This document shows positions 24,376-32,505 of a stretch of 64,000 nt of DNA, piece by piece. Position 1 is the stretch's first letter. Each line of letters opens with the position of its first letter. The stretch comes from Arthrobacter pascens (lineage in GTDB: Bacteria > Actinomycetota > Actinomycetes > Actinomycetales > Micrococcaceae), in the NCBI RefSeq assembly GCF_030815585.1, contig NZ_JAUSWY010000001.1, positions 310,001 through 374,000 of the forward strand, in the 5' to 3' direction. Made by a program: the position numbers and the translations under genes. The notes below the pieces were generated by a model. It did no database searches. It was given only the letters and a program-made list of their open reading frames with translations, and was not told where the DNA came from.

Positions 24376-25401
24376 TCATGTCCGCGCGACAACGGGATCA
24401 GCCGTGCCCGATGAAGCCCGGATAATCAGTTCGCTGGGGAGGACTACGGACGATGGCTGTCCTCCGTTGATCAGTTCAAGAAGAAGCTCGACGGCAATGC
24501 GGCCCATCGCCTCGACATCGTGGGAAATGACGGTGAGTGGCGGGTCCAGCAGGGAAAACCATTCGATGTCATCGAAGGCGATGAGTCCCATGTCGCGGCC
24601 GATCCGCATCCCCTTCCGGTTCAGGGTGGCCAGTGCACCCACTGCCATCGGGCTGTCGGCTGCCAGCAATGCCGTGGGCGGCTGGGAGAGGCTCAGGAGG
24701 TGATGGGCCCCGTCGGAGCCGCTGCGCGATTGGAAGTCTCCGAAATAGATCAGGGCCGGATCCGTGCTGATCCCATAGTCTTGTGCTGCCTTGGCATAGG
24801 AACGGAGGCGGTCCCGTCCTGTGGAGGTCGCCTGGGGGCCCGCGATGTATCCGACCCGGGTGTGGCCCTGTTGGGCCAGGTGCTCCACCGCCTGCCGGAT
24901 TCCGTTGTCGCTGTCCGTGGTCACGCTTGGCACGTCGATGCCATCGATGGTCCGGTCGACGAAGACCGTTGGTATCTCCCTCGCCAGGAGGGCTCGAAGG
25001 CTGGAGCTCCCCATTCCCTCTGGTGCGGCGACAACGCCATCCACCCGCTGGGATATGAACGTGTCCAGGTACCTGTCCTGCTGAACGGCGTTCTCGTTGG
25101 CGTTGCCCAATAACGTGACAAATCCTTCGGCCAGCGCAGTCTGCTCAGCGGAGTGGGCCAGATCAGCGAAGAAGGGGTTGCGGACATCGGACATCAACAG
25201 TCCAATGACGTTGGTCCGGGTGGACCGCAGCGCCCGGGCCTGGGCATTGGGATGAAAATCCAGCTGCGACGCAGCAGCGATCACTCTCTTCCTGGACTCG
25301 GGAGAGGTTGCCGGGTTGCCTGACAGCACCCGTGATGCTGTTGCAGGGGAGACGCCTGCCATGTCTGCCACGTCTTTGATGGTGATGGTCCGCGTCGTCA
25401 T
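24376..25401 (-). CDS. LacI family transcriptional regulator of the ribokinase operon
   Basis: 341 aa from ATG 25401 with GGGAGG eight bases upstream. Helix-turn-helix TIKDVADMAGVSPATASRVLS, hinge NAQARALRSTRTNVIGLL and a sugar-binding domain with VDGVVAAPEGMGSSSLRALL and LIAFDDIEWFSLLDPPLTVI. First gene of the operon lacI-rbsK-rpiB-MHS. A double operator sits between its promoter and start codon, so it is autoregulated. The inducer is presumably the imported sugar or its phosphate. Confidence 0.92.
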   Translation of the reverse strand: MTTRTITIKDVADMAGVSPATASRVLSGNPATSPESRKRVIAAASQLDFHPNAQARALRSTRTNVIGLLMSDVRNPFFADLAHSAEQTALAEGFVTLLGNANENAVQQDRYLDTFISQRVDGVVAAPEGMGSSSLRALLAREIPTVFVDRTIDGIDVPSVTTDSDNGIRQAVEHLAQQGHTRVGYIAGPQATSTGRDRLRSYAKAAQDYGISTDPALIYFGDFQSRSGSDGAHHLLSLSQPPTALLAADSPMAVGALATLNRKGMRIGRDMGLIAFDDIEWFSLLDPPLTVISHDVEAMGRIAVELLLELINGGQPSSVVLPSELIIRASSGTADPVVART

Positions 25402-25422
25402 TGCCGGGTCCTCCCTTCGTCG

Positions 25423-25450
25423 TGGAATCGTTTCCATGGAAACGATTCCA
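25423..25450. promoter_or_regulatory. 28-bp double LacI operator
   Basis: TGGAATCGTTTCCA is followed immediately by TGGAAACGATTCCA. Together they make a perfect 28-bp palindrome, and each half alone fits the LacI-type TGNAANCGNTTNCA pattern. It begins 2 bp after the -10 box and overlaps the start site of the lacI operon. Confidence 0.8.
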
Positions 25451-25452
25451 CC

Positions 25453-25481
25453 ATTATGTGGCCGAATGCCAGGCCGGTCAA
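25453..25481 (-). promoter_or_regulatory. Promoter of the lacI-rbsK-rpiB-MHS operon
   Basis: Read on the minus strand: TTGACC (25481-25476), 17 bp, CATAAT (25458-25453). It lies directly upstream of the double operator. Confidence 0.7.
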
Positions 25482-25571
25482 GAGCCAACACTCAGAAAGT
25501 CAGGGAGGGTGCCGGGGGCCTTCGCGCTCTTCACGAGATGCAGGCAACCCAAGTGGACACCATGGGCAACG

Positions 25572-25611
25572 AAAGCGGACGACGGCGGGAGGTCCCGCCG
25601 TCGTCCGCTTT
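25572..25611. terminator. Palindromic stem-loop terminator, copy 6 of 12
   Basis: AAAGCGGACGACGGCGGGA pairs perfectly with its complement across GG (19 pairs, the longest copy), 10 bp past the minus-strand stop at 25622. Confidence 0.85.
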
Positions 25612-25621
25612 GCTCTGTTTC

Positions 25622-25834
25622 CTAGCGGGTGACTTCCTCGAAGGTGGCGCCCAGGGGAGCGTCGTGGCGCAGGCTCACGGTGAACGTGTTCGGCCCGCTG
25701 CGGGTGACGGCGATGCCGCATTTTGCGGCGGTGGCGCGCGGGGAGAGGTCCTGAATGACCGTCTCAAGGGTGTGGTCGATAGCTGACCGGTCCCAGATTT
25801 TCAGCGTTACGGAGTCGGCAGTATTTGTCGTCAT
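25622..25834 (-). CDS. Small hypothetical protein, paralogue of the protein at 5767-6033
   Basis: 70 aa from ATG 25834; a GTG at 25849 would add five residues. The core CGIAVTRSGPNTFTV with a following D-x-P-x-G-x-T-x-E motif aligns gap-free with the 88-aa protein at 5767-6033 (12/28 identical), preceded by a similar helix. No named family recognised and no signal peptide. The two paralogues are about 20 kb apart, on the same strand, and each is flanked downstream by a copy of the stem-loop. Confidence 0.6.
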   Translation of the reverse strand: MTTNTADSVTLKIWDRSAIDHTLETVIQDLSPRATAAKCGIAVTRSGPNTFTVSLRHDAPLGATFEEVTR

Positions 25835-26203
25835 TGTCAGTACTTTCACTCATGCAGTTGACGGCCCCAAATCGTCATTGCAGGGGCCGCATCCTCGTCG
25901 GTGAGGATTGCTGGCTTAGGTGGTGCGGGAAACTCATTCCCTTATTTATGGTTCATGGCGGCCAGCGGCGTTTGCAACTTTTTAGGCACCAATGTGACCG
26001 ATTACACGTTCACAGAAACTGCGGCGATCCATAAACTTTGCCGCTCCCTTAGCGCTAAGCACGTCCTTGCCCCGGAGCCTTGTGCCTGCAGCGCACTAGG
26101 ATGAAGTCCGTACTCCTGACGGCACTCGCATGTGCGGCTCTGCCTGCGTGGGGTTACGCCGTTACCAGCCGAGCGTCGGCTCGGGGCTGGAAGGGGACGA
26201 GGC
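25835..26203. other. Intergenic stretch without a convincing gene
   Basis: Two modest hairpins (GGCCCC/GGGGCC at 25863-25888 and ATCCTC/GAGGAT at 25891-25908) lie upstream of the small gene on the minus strand and could form part of its leader. The rest shows nothing clear. Confidence 0.35.
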
Positions 26204-26677
26204 ATGACAAGCCCGGATCTTCGCCGATGGCCTCCCAGCGACCGCAAATATCGCCGATCAGAAGTCACGGCGGTCATCGGAAATGGCGACGCCGTTTGGA
26301 AGCGCGTCGCTAACGAGGTGCTCCGATGGAGAGTGAAGACCGCGAGTGGGTTTGCCGTTGACTCCACGGCTCCGGTGTCGCCGGGCGACCGTGTAGTCGT
26401 CACGGCGCACCTGTTCGGTTTCACTGTTGTCGTACCAGTCGAAGTGGTTGCTGTGGTGCAGGAGCCAGACCGGAGCGGGTTCTCGTACCGAACCATGCCA
26501 GGGCACCCCGTCTGCGGCGAGGAAGCATTTATCGTTCACCGTTACGGCGACGAAGTGCATCTCACCATTCGGTCGCTCACCCGGACGGCATCGGAGCAAC
26601 CGTGGCGGGTTCTCTACCCGCTCCTCCTGATGGCGCAGCGAATCGTGCGAAGGCGATACCTGCGCGCGCTCCGGTGA
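26204..26677 (+). CDS. DUF1990 (UPF0548) family protein
   Basis: 157 aa from ATG 26204, after AAGGGGACGAGG. Recognised from the DUF1990 pattern: an R-x-x-x-x-x-x-G-x-G-x-x-x-W start, VLRWRVKTASGF, PVSPGDRVVVTAHLFGFTVV, VVQEPDRSGFSYRTMPGHP then GEEAFIV and a basic C-terminus RRRYLRALR. The N-terminus is about 15 residues shorter than typical members. Function of the family is unknown; it looks cytoplasmic. It is not obviously linked to its neighbours. Confidence 0.75.
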   Translation: MTSPDLRRWPPSDRKYRRSEVTAVIGNGDAVWKRVANEVLRWRVKTASGFAVDSTAPVSPGDRVVVTAHLFGFTVVVPVEVVAVVQEPDRSGFSYRTMPGHPVCGEEAFIVHRYGDEVHLTIRSLTRTASEQPWRVLYPLLLMAQRIVRRRYLRALR

Positions 26678-26781
26678 TTGCCGGAAGGTGAGCTCCGGGC
26701 CCTATCATCCTGCCCGCTGACCCCTGGTCCGGCTATGGCGTCGTTGCTGGTAGAAGCAGACAATACCCATAGGAGGAAGAG

Positions 26782-26874
26782 ATGCCATACAAGGCGCCTG
26801 ATGATCGGCGAGCCGTGGAGTTCGCCATGGGGAATGACTCGCATGCGACGCTCTTCACGGAGGGCGCCGAATGA
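26782..26874 (+). CDS. Possible 30-aa small ORF with an excellent ribosome site
   Basis: ATG 26782 follows AGGAGG-AAGAG with good spacing. The 30 codons read MPYKAPDDRRAVEF and continue to an acidic end before TGA, 57 bp ahead of the binding-protein gene. No family recognised. It could be a true small protein or a leader peptide for the ABC operon; only the ribosome site and position support it. Confidence 0.35.
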   Translation: MPYKAPDDRRAVEFAMGNDSHATLFTEGAE

Positions 26875-26931
26875 CCGAACCAATTTGAGTTATTCCACGC
26901 ATCAGCCCGACCAAGTTACTAGGAGAAAACA

Positions 26932-28005
26932 ATGTCACGTCCATTGCGATTCGCGCTGCTGGCTGGCGGTCTCGCACTCACTCTTGGAATGTCTGCCTGC
27001 GGGCTCGACTCTCCCCAGCCGTCCGGAACGTCACCCGGTGCCGAAGGTCCGGGGACGCTGACCATTTATACGGCACGGGACAAAGCCCTGGCTACCGAGG
27101 TAATAGCAGATTTCGAAAAGGCCAACCCGAATTACGCCGGCAAAATCGAACTGTTGACGCTGGGAGCCCAGGAGGCCCTGGAACGCGTCAAGGCGGAGAA
27201 GTCCAACCCGCAGGGTGACATCTGGTGGGGCGGCACCCAACAGCAGATGCAGCAGGCAGCTGCTGAACAGGTACTGGCTCCGGCTCCGCAGGCTGTTATC
27301 GACGCCGTCCCTGCCGCCCAGCGCGATCCGGACGGTCTCTGGGTGGGTGAGATGAAGCTGGCCGAGGTCATCTTCTACAACAAGGACATGCTCACCGCCG
27401 ACCAGGCTCCCAAGGACTGGGATGACCTCATCAGCCCCGCGATGAAGGACAAGATCGCCATCCGCGACGTCCTGGCATCCGGCACCATGCGCAGCATTTA
27501 CGCCGCGATGATTGACCGCCAATTCGACGCGGCAGGCAGCCCCGAGGCGGGCTACGAGTGGCTCAGGAAACTGGATGCCAACACGAAGGTCTACGCCGCC
27601 AACCCGACAGACCTTTACCTGCGGATCACACGCCAGGAAGCCGCCGTCACTGCCTGGAACCTGCAGGATGTCATGCTGCAGATCCAGAACCAGAAGGCGC
27701 CTTTCACACCGGTAGTGCCGGCATCCGGGGCGCCGATGCTGATTGACGGCGTGGCAAAGATCAAGAACGGCCCGTCTCCTGCAGGCGCTGATGCCTTCCT
27801 GTCCTTCCTCATGAGCGAGGAGGAGCAGAGCAAGCTGTCTGAGACGTACTTCCAGATCCCCACGATCTCGCTTCCCCAGGAACCGTCTTGGCTGGCTGGC
27901 CTGAACCTGAAGGAAATGAACGTCAACTGGGAACGCGTCAACAAGAGCGAGCCCGAGTGGAGCGACTACTGGGCTGCCAACATCAAGGGCCAAGGCGGCA
28001 GCTAA
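26932..28005 (+). CDS. Extracellular solute-binding lipoprotein (Fe(III)/FbpA-like family)
   Basis: 357 aa, with TAGGAG before ATG. Lipobox MSAC with Cys23. The mature part matches the iron(III)/polyamine-type binding proteins: LTIYTARDKALATEVIADFEKANP, then GDIWWGGTQQQMQQAAAEQ, LAEVIFYNKDMLTADQAPKDWDDL and GVAKIKNGPSPAGADAFLSFLMSEEEQ. The conserved tyrosine pair of true FbpA proteins is not obvious, so the ligand may be an organic compound or metal chelate. It starts an operon with ATPase, fused permease and an argininosuccinate-lyase-like enzyme. Confidence 0.88.
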   Translation: MSRPLRFALLAGGLALTLGMSACGLDSPQPSGTSPGAEGPGTLTIYTARDKALATEVIADFEKANPNYAGKIELLTLGAQEALERVKAEKSNPQGDIWWGGTQQQMQQAAAEQVLAPAPQAVIDAVPAAQRDPDGLWVGEMKLAEVIFYNKDMLTADQAPKDWDDLISPAMKDKIAIRDVLASGTMRSIYAAMIDRQFDAAGSPEAGYEWLRKLDANTKVYAANPTDLYLRITRQEAAVTAWNLQDVMLQIQNQKAPFTPVVPASGAPMLIDGVAKIKNGPSPAGADAFLSFLMSEEEQSKLSETYFQIPTISLPQEPSWLAGLNLKEMNVNWERVNKSEPEWSDYWAANIKGQGGS

Positions 28006-28015
28006 CGCCTTGTTT

Positions 28016-28042
28016 GGCGGGGCGGCCACCGTCCGCCCCGCC
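28016..28042. terminator. Intercistronic hairpin after the binding-protein gene
   Basis: GGCGGGGCGG pairs perfectly with CCGCCCCGCC across 7 nt, starting 11 bp after the stop; no T-run. The placement resembles the hairpin at 12236-12268 after another binding-protein gene, so an mRNA-stabilising role is likely. Confidence 0.65.
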
Positions 28043-28090
28043 TCACACCGCCCCGGCCAGCACGCAACCACCACACCCTGTGGAGCAACC

Positions 28091-29176
28091 ATGACACGCG
28101 TCTTCCTCAACGGCATCAGCAAGCAATATCCGGGAGCCAAGCCGGCGGTATCGAACCTCACAGTCACGATTGACGACGGCGAATTCTTCACCCTGCTGGG
28201 TCCTTCGGGCTGCGGCAAATCAACAACCCTGCGGATGGTGGCAGGATTTATCCAGCCTTCCAGCGGAAGCATCCACTTCGGCGACAAGGACGTCACCAAC
28301 GCGGCACCGAACAAGCGGGACACCGGCATGGTCTTCCAGAACTATGCCCTGTTCCCACACATGAGCGTCCGGGGAAACGTCGCCTACGGCCTGAATGCGC
28401 GCAACGTGCCCAAACAGGACAAGAAAAGGCGGATTGACGAGGCGCTCGCCCAGGTGGGACTCGAAGAGTTCGGCGACCGCCGGATCGACATGCTTTCCGG
28501 CGGGCAGCAGCAGCGTGTGGCCCTGGCCCGGGCACTTGTGATCCGTCCAGCTGCGCTGCTGCTGGACGAGCCGCTTTCCAACCTGGACGCGAAGCTGCGG
28601 GAGGAAACGCGCACCGAAATCAGGTCCACGCAGAAGGCTGCGGGCACCACCTGCCTTTACGTCACCCATGACCAGGCCGAGGCAATGGCGATGAGCGACC
28701 GGGTGGCCGTGCTCAATGCGGGCGAACTCCATCAGGTGGGGTCACCGCGCGAGGTCTACAACCGTCCCGCGACGTCCTTCGTCGCCAGATTCATCGGCCG
28801 CTCCAATGTGCTGGCCTGTACCGTGCTGGGCGTCGACGCCGGCTCGGTCAGCATCCGTCTGGCCGACGGCACGGTGCTCAAGACACCCCGGATCGAGGGG
28901 GCGATTTCCGCCCGGGTCTCGGCCGGGGACCAGGCAGCCGTGTCGCTCCGACCGGAATCGATCATCCTCACCGTCAATCCCGGCCAGGACACGGCGGGTC
29001 AGCTCAGCGGGAGGGTCCTTACCGCGGAGTTCACCGGCGCAGTCAATGTCTACGAGATCGATTGGCACGGCGAACGGATCGTCGTCTCTGCGCCGGACAG
29101 CGTTGACCGTGCCGAACCCGGGGACCTGGTGTCGATGGCACCGCACCAGGACCGGGTGTGGCTGGTGGAGCCGTGA
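28091..29176 (+). CDS. ABC transporter ATP-binding protein (PotA/FbpC type)
   Basis: 361 aa from ATG 28091, after TGGAG. Walker A GPSGCGKST at residues 37-45, signature MLSGGQQQRVALARAL, Walker B ALLLDEPLSNLDAKLR and the H-loop THDQAEAMAMSDR. The C-terminal TOBE-like domain (about residues 245-361) is typical of importers of the iron/polyamine/sulfate group. It energises the fused permease encoded next, whose GTG start overlaps this stop. Confidence 0.93.
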   Translation: MTRVFLNGISKQYPGAKPAVSNLTVTIDDGEFFTLLGPSGCGKSTTLRMVAGFIQPSSGSIHFGDKDVTNAAPNKRDTGMVFQNYALFPHMSVRGNVAYGLNARNVPKQDKKRRIDEALAQVGLEEFGDRRIDMLSGGQQQRVALARALVIRPAALLLDEPLSNLDAKLREETRTEIRSTQKAAGTTCLYVTHDQAEAMAMSDRVAVLNAGELHQVGSPREVYNRPATSFVARFIGRSNVLACTVLGVDAGSVSIRLADGTVLKTPRIEGAISARVSAGDQAAVSLRPESIILTVNPGQDTAGQLSGRVLTAEFTGAVNVYEIDWHGERIVVSAPDSVDRAEPGDLVSMAPHQDRVWLVEP

Positions 29177-30930
29177 CAATCACTGCTCCGAAACTCCGGA
29201 ACCGGTCTTCCCTCACGTCGTCGGACCGGTTCGTCTTCCTCCTCGCTGCACCAGTGGTGCTGGTGCTCCTGGTGTACATCGTGGTGCCGATGTTTGCCAC
29301 CGCCGCCACCAGCGCCGAGGGCAGCGGAAGCGCCTACAACGGGTTCTTCAACGGATCATCCGGAACCGCACTGGGCCTCTCGGTGGGCATCTCGGTGGGA
29401 TCGGTCCTGACCACGGGCATTCTCGGCACGATACTCGCTGTCTTGCTGTCCCGCTTTGATTTTCCGGGCCGAAGGATCCTGAGGCTCTTCGCACTGCTGC
29501 CCATGGCGCTGCCTCCACTGATCGGCGCCGTGTCCTTCTACTTCCTGTACGCCGAAAGCGGCATACTGCCGCGATTCCTGGCCCGCTATTTGGGGGCCGA
29601 CGCCGCGGCGGTCTCCGCAAATGGCGTATGGGGCGTGCTCCTGGTCCACACCATGACCATGTACCCCTACTTCTACCTTGCCGTCGCTTCGGCGCTGGCT
29701 GGATCCGATGCCTCCATGGAGGAGGCGGCGTTGAACCTCGGCGCGAGCCGCTTCCGGATGTGGCGCACGGTCCTCCTGCCGATGCTCACTCCGGCGCTCG
29801 TCTCCGGAACCCTGCTGACATTCATGGTCTCGATGGCATCCTTCACCGCACCGCAGTTCTACAACGTGCAGACCCTGACCATGCAGATCGTCGCCTCACG
29901 GACCAGCGGCGCATACGATGTCGCCGCTGCCCAGGCCGTGGTCCTCTCTGTCGTTTCCATCTTCTTCCTGCTCTCAATGCGCTGGTACGAAAACCGACGC
30001 ATCCACCGCGGCGCATCCAAGGGGACGCCCCAGGCCGTGAAGGTCCTGCACGGTGTGCTGCCCCGTACTGCTGCCGGCGTCGGATCGTTGCTGGTGGTCC
30101 TGTTCCTGATGGCACCCCCGGCCACGATCGCACTGTTGTCCTTCACCGTGGATGGGTCGTGGACCACCCAGATTCTTCCGCCGGACTACACCTTGGGAAA
30201 CTTCACCCGGATCTTCACGGACCCCGTCACCCTGCGCCCCATCCTGGTCAGTGCCCAGATGTCCTTTGCCGCCATGCTCGCCGGCATTCTCGTCGGGGTC
30301 CTCGCCGCCTGGGTGGTTACCCGGTGGAAAGGCCCGGGCAAAGGCCTGCTTGATGTGATGGTCATGCTCCCGTGGGCGCTTCCCGGCACCGTCATCGGCG
30401 TCAACATCGTCACGGCCTTCGCCACACCTGGCCCGTTCAACCTTGGCCAGGTCCTCATCGGATCCCTCTGGATCCTCCCGGTGGCCTATTTCGTGCGATT
30501 TCTGCCCTTGGTCTTCCGTTCCGCCAACGCTTCGCTGGCCCAGATCGACCCCGGAGTCGAGGAAGCTGCGCGCAACCTTGGCGCGGGTCCCTGGCGTACC
30601 CTGCGGACGGTAACGGTCCCTCTGATGTCGCGCGGCATCCTGGCCGGTGCACTGATGGCCTTCATCCAGGGATTCGGTGAGTATGTGGCTTCCGTGGTGG
30701 TCTACCCCGCACGCTACGCTCCACTGTCGGTGGAGATTTACAACCGCATCTACTCCAATGAGTTTGGCACCGCCGCAGCCTACGGCACGCTTCAGATGGT
30801 GCTGATCCTCGCCGTCCTGGTCATCGCTCAACGGCTGGAAACGCCCCGCCGCGCCAGGAAACCACGGGGCGAGGGTCCCGCCGGCGCCGAGCCGTCCCTT
30901 ACTCGCGTTATGGCCCCCACGCCTACCTGA
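29173..30930 (+). CDS. Fused two-domain ABC permease (FbpB-like)
   Basis: 585 aa from GTG 29173, which overlaps the ATPase stop and follows GGTGGAG; a GTG at 29158 is also in frame. The protein holds two complete permease halves, each with an ATPase-contact loop: EEAALNLGASRFRMWRTVLL in the first and EEAARNLGAGPWRTLRTV in the second. About twelve hydrophobic segments. The fusion is the usual layout for iron(III)-type importers. It completes the import system with the upstream binding protein and ATPase. Confidence 0.92.
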   Translation: MTITAPKLRNRSSLTSSDRFVFLLAAPVVLVLLVYIVVPMFATAATSAEGSGSAYNGFFNGSSGTALGLSVGISVGSVLTTGILGTILAVLLSRFDFPGRRILRLFALLPMALPPLIGAVSFYFLYAESGILPRFLARYLGADAAAVSANGVWGVLLVHTMTMYPYFYLAVASALAGSDASMEEAALNLGASRFRMWRTVLLPMLTPALVSGTLLTFMVSMASFTAPQFYNVQTLTMQIVASRTSGAYDVAAAQAVVLSVVSIFFLLSMRWYENRRIHRGASKGTPQAVKVLHGVLPRTAAGVGSLLVVLFLMAPPATIALLSFTVDGSWTTQILPPDYTLGNFTRIFTDPVTLRPILVSAQMSFAAMLAGILVGVLAAWVVTRWKGPGKGLLDVMVMLPWALPGTVIGVNIVTAFATPGPFNLGQVLIGSLWILPVAYFVRFLPLVFRSANASLAQIDPGVEEAARNLGAGPWRTLRTVTVPLMSRGILAGALMAFIQGFGEYVASVVVYPARYAPLSVEIYNRIYSNEFGTAAAYGTLQMVLILAVLVIAQRLETPRRARKPRGEGPAGAEPSLTRVMAPTPT

Positions 30931-30951
30931 TCCACGAAACCGGTGATACGA

Positions 30952-32466
30952 ATGAACGTGCCAGCCAATCCGTCAATGCCGCGCCCTGACCTTAGGGATC
31001 AGGAAAATCTCAGCGTCTACTGGGACAACCACCTGCGGGACGCCTTCCACGAATCAGCCCCGTACATCTACCCGGCCATGGTCGAAGCCAGCCTGGCGCA
31101 CGTCCTGATGCTGACGCGGCAGGGCATTCTGCCGCGTGGCCGGGGGGAGGTCCTGCTCAAGGGGTTGCTGGCGCTGTGGGCCAGAACCGAATCGGGCGAG
31201 CAGACTTACTTCTTCGACGGCAGCGTTGAGGATCCGTATTACTTCCTGGAGCAGCAACTCGCTGCCGAATGCCGCATCCCGACATCCGAACTGGACGTAC
31301 AGCTGGCCCGAAGCCGGAATGATCTGGACGCCGGCGTGTTCCGGATGGTGCTGCGGCGCCAGCTGCTGGAACAGACAGCCCTGGTGGTCCAAGCCGCCAG
31401 GGATGCGGCGTCGCAGGCTGCTGCGAATGCGGACAGCCTCATTATCGGGTTCACCCACCGCCGGCCAGCCCAGCCGACGACGATCGGCCACGTTCTCGCA
31501 GGGCTTTCGGAAGCGATGGTGAGTCAGGCAACGGAAATGCTCAGCATCTACTCGGAGCTGAACGTTTCCCCTCTGGGATCAGCGGCCTTCACCGGCACCG
31601 ACCTGCCCATCGACCCGGTGATGGTCGGCGAGCTGACCGGGTTCGATTCAAGCTTCACCTCCAGTTACGAAGCCGTGGCCGGAGCGGAGCACTTCATGCG
31701 GCTGGCCGCGGTCCAAGCCCGCATTACCGCCACCGGCGCCCGTTTCTCCCGGGTGCTGCTTGAGTGGATGACCTTCAAATGGGTGGAAACGCCAACGGCC
31801 TACACCCAGGGCTCGTCGATCATGCCGCAAAAGAAGAACCCCGTGGTGCTGGAGCACATGGTCTCCATGGCCGGTGTTACCGCGGCGGATATGGCAGCCA
31901 CATACGCCAACATCGGCTCCGCCTGGTACGAGGATTCAAACAACGCCACAACAGACGTACAGAAGCACCTCTGGCGCGCCGGCCAACGCGTTGTCCGCTT
32001 CATGCGGATGATGGACGGGCTGCTGCTGGACCTGCGCGTGCTCCAACTGCCGGATCATGCTGAAATCGTCGCCTCCGGAGCCACCACCACTGCCGTGGCG
32101 GAGGCACTCGCCGCCCGGGGAATCCCATGGCGGACAGCCCACGATATTGTCGGCCGGCTGGTACGAGCCGACGCGCCGGCAGACTGGACCCCGGACGGCG
32201 TCGCCAAGGCCTTCGCAGACGCCGGCATCGATGCTGCAGAAGAGCTCGTGGCCACCACGCTCAGCGCAGGACAGCAGCCCGAACGCATCCTGGCCCGTGC
32301 ACAGAGCGGGAGTCCGGGCATTGAGGCTGTCCAGCACAACGCCGCCGAGTTGCAGGGCCGCGCAGACGCCTTGGGCCGTGACGTCCAACGCAGGAGGGGC
32401 CTGATTGACGCGGCCAGGGAACGCCTGATGGCAACGGCCGCGGACGCCGAAAGAGGCCGTTGGTGA
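30952..32466 (+). CDS. Argininosuccinate-lyase-like enzyme (fumarase/aspartase superfamily)
   Basis: 504 aa from ATG 30952; a GTG at 30943 is an alternative. The superfamily signature GSSIMPQKKNP with the catalytic Ser is intact, as are the SRND motif and the THRRPAQPTTIGH segment. In true argininosuccinate lyases the latter segments read GRSRND and THLQ-x-AQP; here they are ARSRND and THRRPAQP, so a different substrate is likely. These enzymes cleave C-N bonds and release fumarate. Being the last gene of an Fe(III)-type ABC operon suggests that it cleaves an imported aminocarboxylate or metal chelate. EDDS lyase, which cleaves ethylenediaminedisuccinate, is one known member of this subgroup with similar properties. 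That identity is a hypothesis. Confidence 0.85.
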   Translation: MNVPANPSMPRPDLRDQENLSVYWDNHLRDAFHESAPYIYPAMVEASLAHVLMLTRQGILPRGRGEVLLKGLLALWARTESGEQTYFFDGSVEDPYYFLEQQLAAECRIPTSELDVQLARSRNDLDAGVFRMVLRRQLLEQTALVVQAARDAASQAAANADSLIIGFTHRRPAQPTTIGHVLAGLSEAMVSQATEMLSIYSELNVSPLGSAAFTGTDLPIDPVMVGELTGFDSSFTSSYEAVAGAEHFMRLAAVQARITATGARFSRVLLEWMTFKWVETPTAYTQGSSIMPQKKNPVVLEHMVSMAGVTAADMAATYANIGSAWYEDSNNATTDVQKHLWRAGQRVVRFMRMMDGLLLDLRVLQLPDHAEIVASGATTTAVAEALAARGIPWRTAHDIVGRLVRADAPADWTPDGVAKAFADAGIDAAEELVATTLSAGQQPERILARAQSGSPGIEAVQHNAAELQGRADALGRDVQRRRGLIDAARERLMATAADAERGRW

Positions 32467-32505
32467 GTGGCGGAATCACCATCATTTGTGGGTCAGTCCA
32501 TCGGC

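Noticed and set aside
22767..24425. Long + strand frame across rpiB and ribokinase
   Set aside because: Shadow of two recognisable minus-strand genes; no ribosome site or family match.
25572..25611. The repeated palindrome as a CRISPR repeat or insertion-sequence end
   Set aside because: Copies are dispersed by kilobases, have no regular spacers, no target duplications and no transposase nearby; the gene-end location favours termination.
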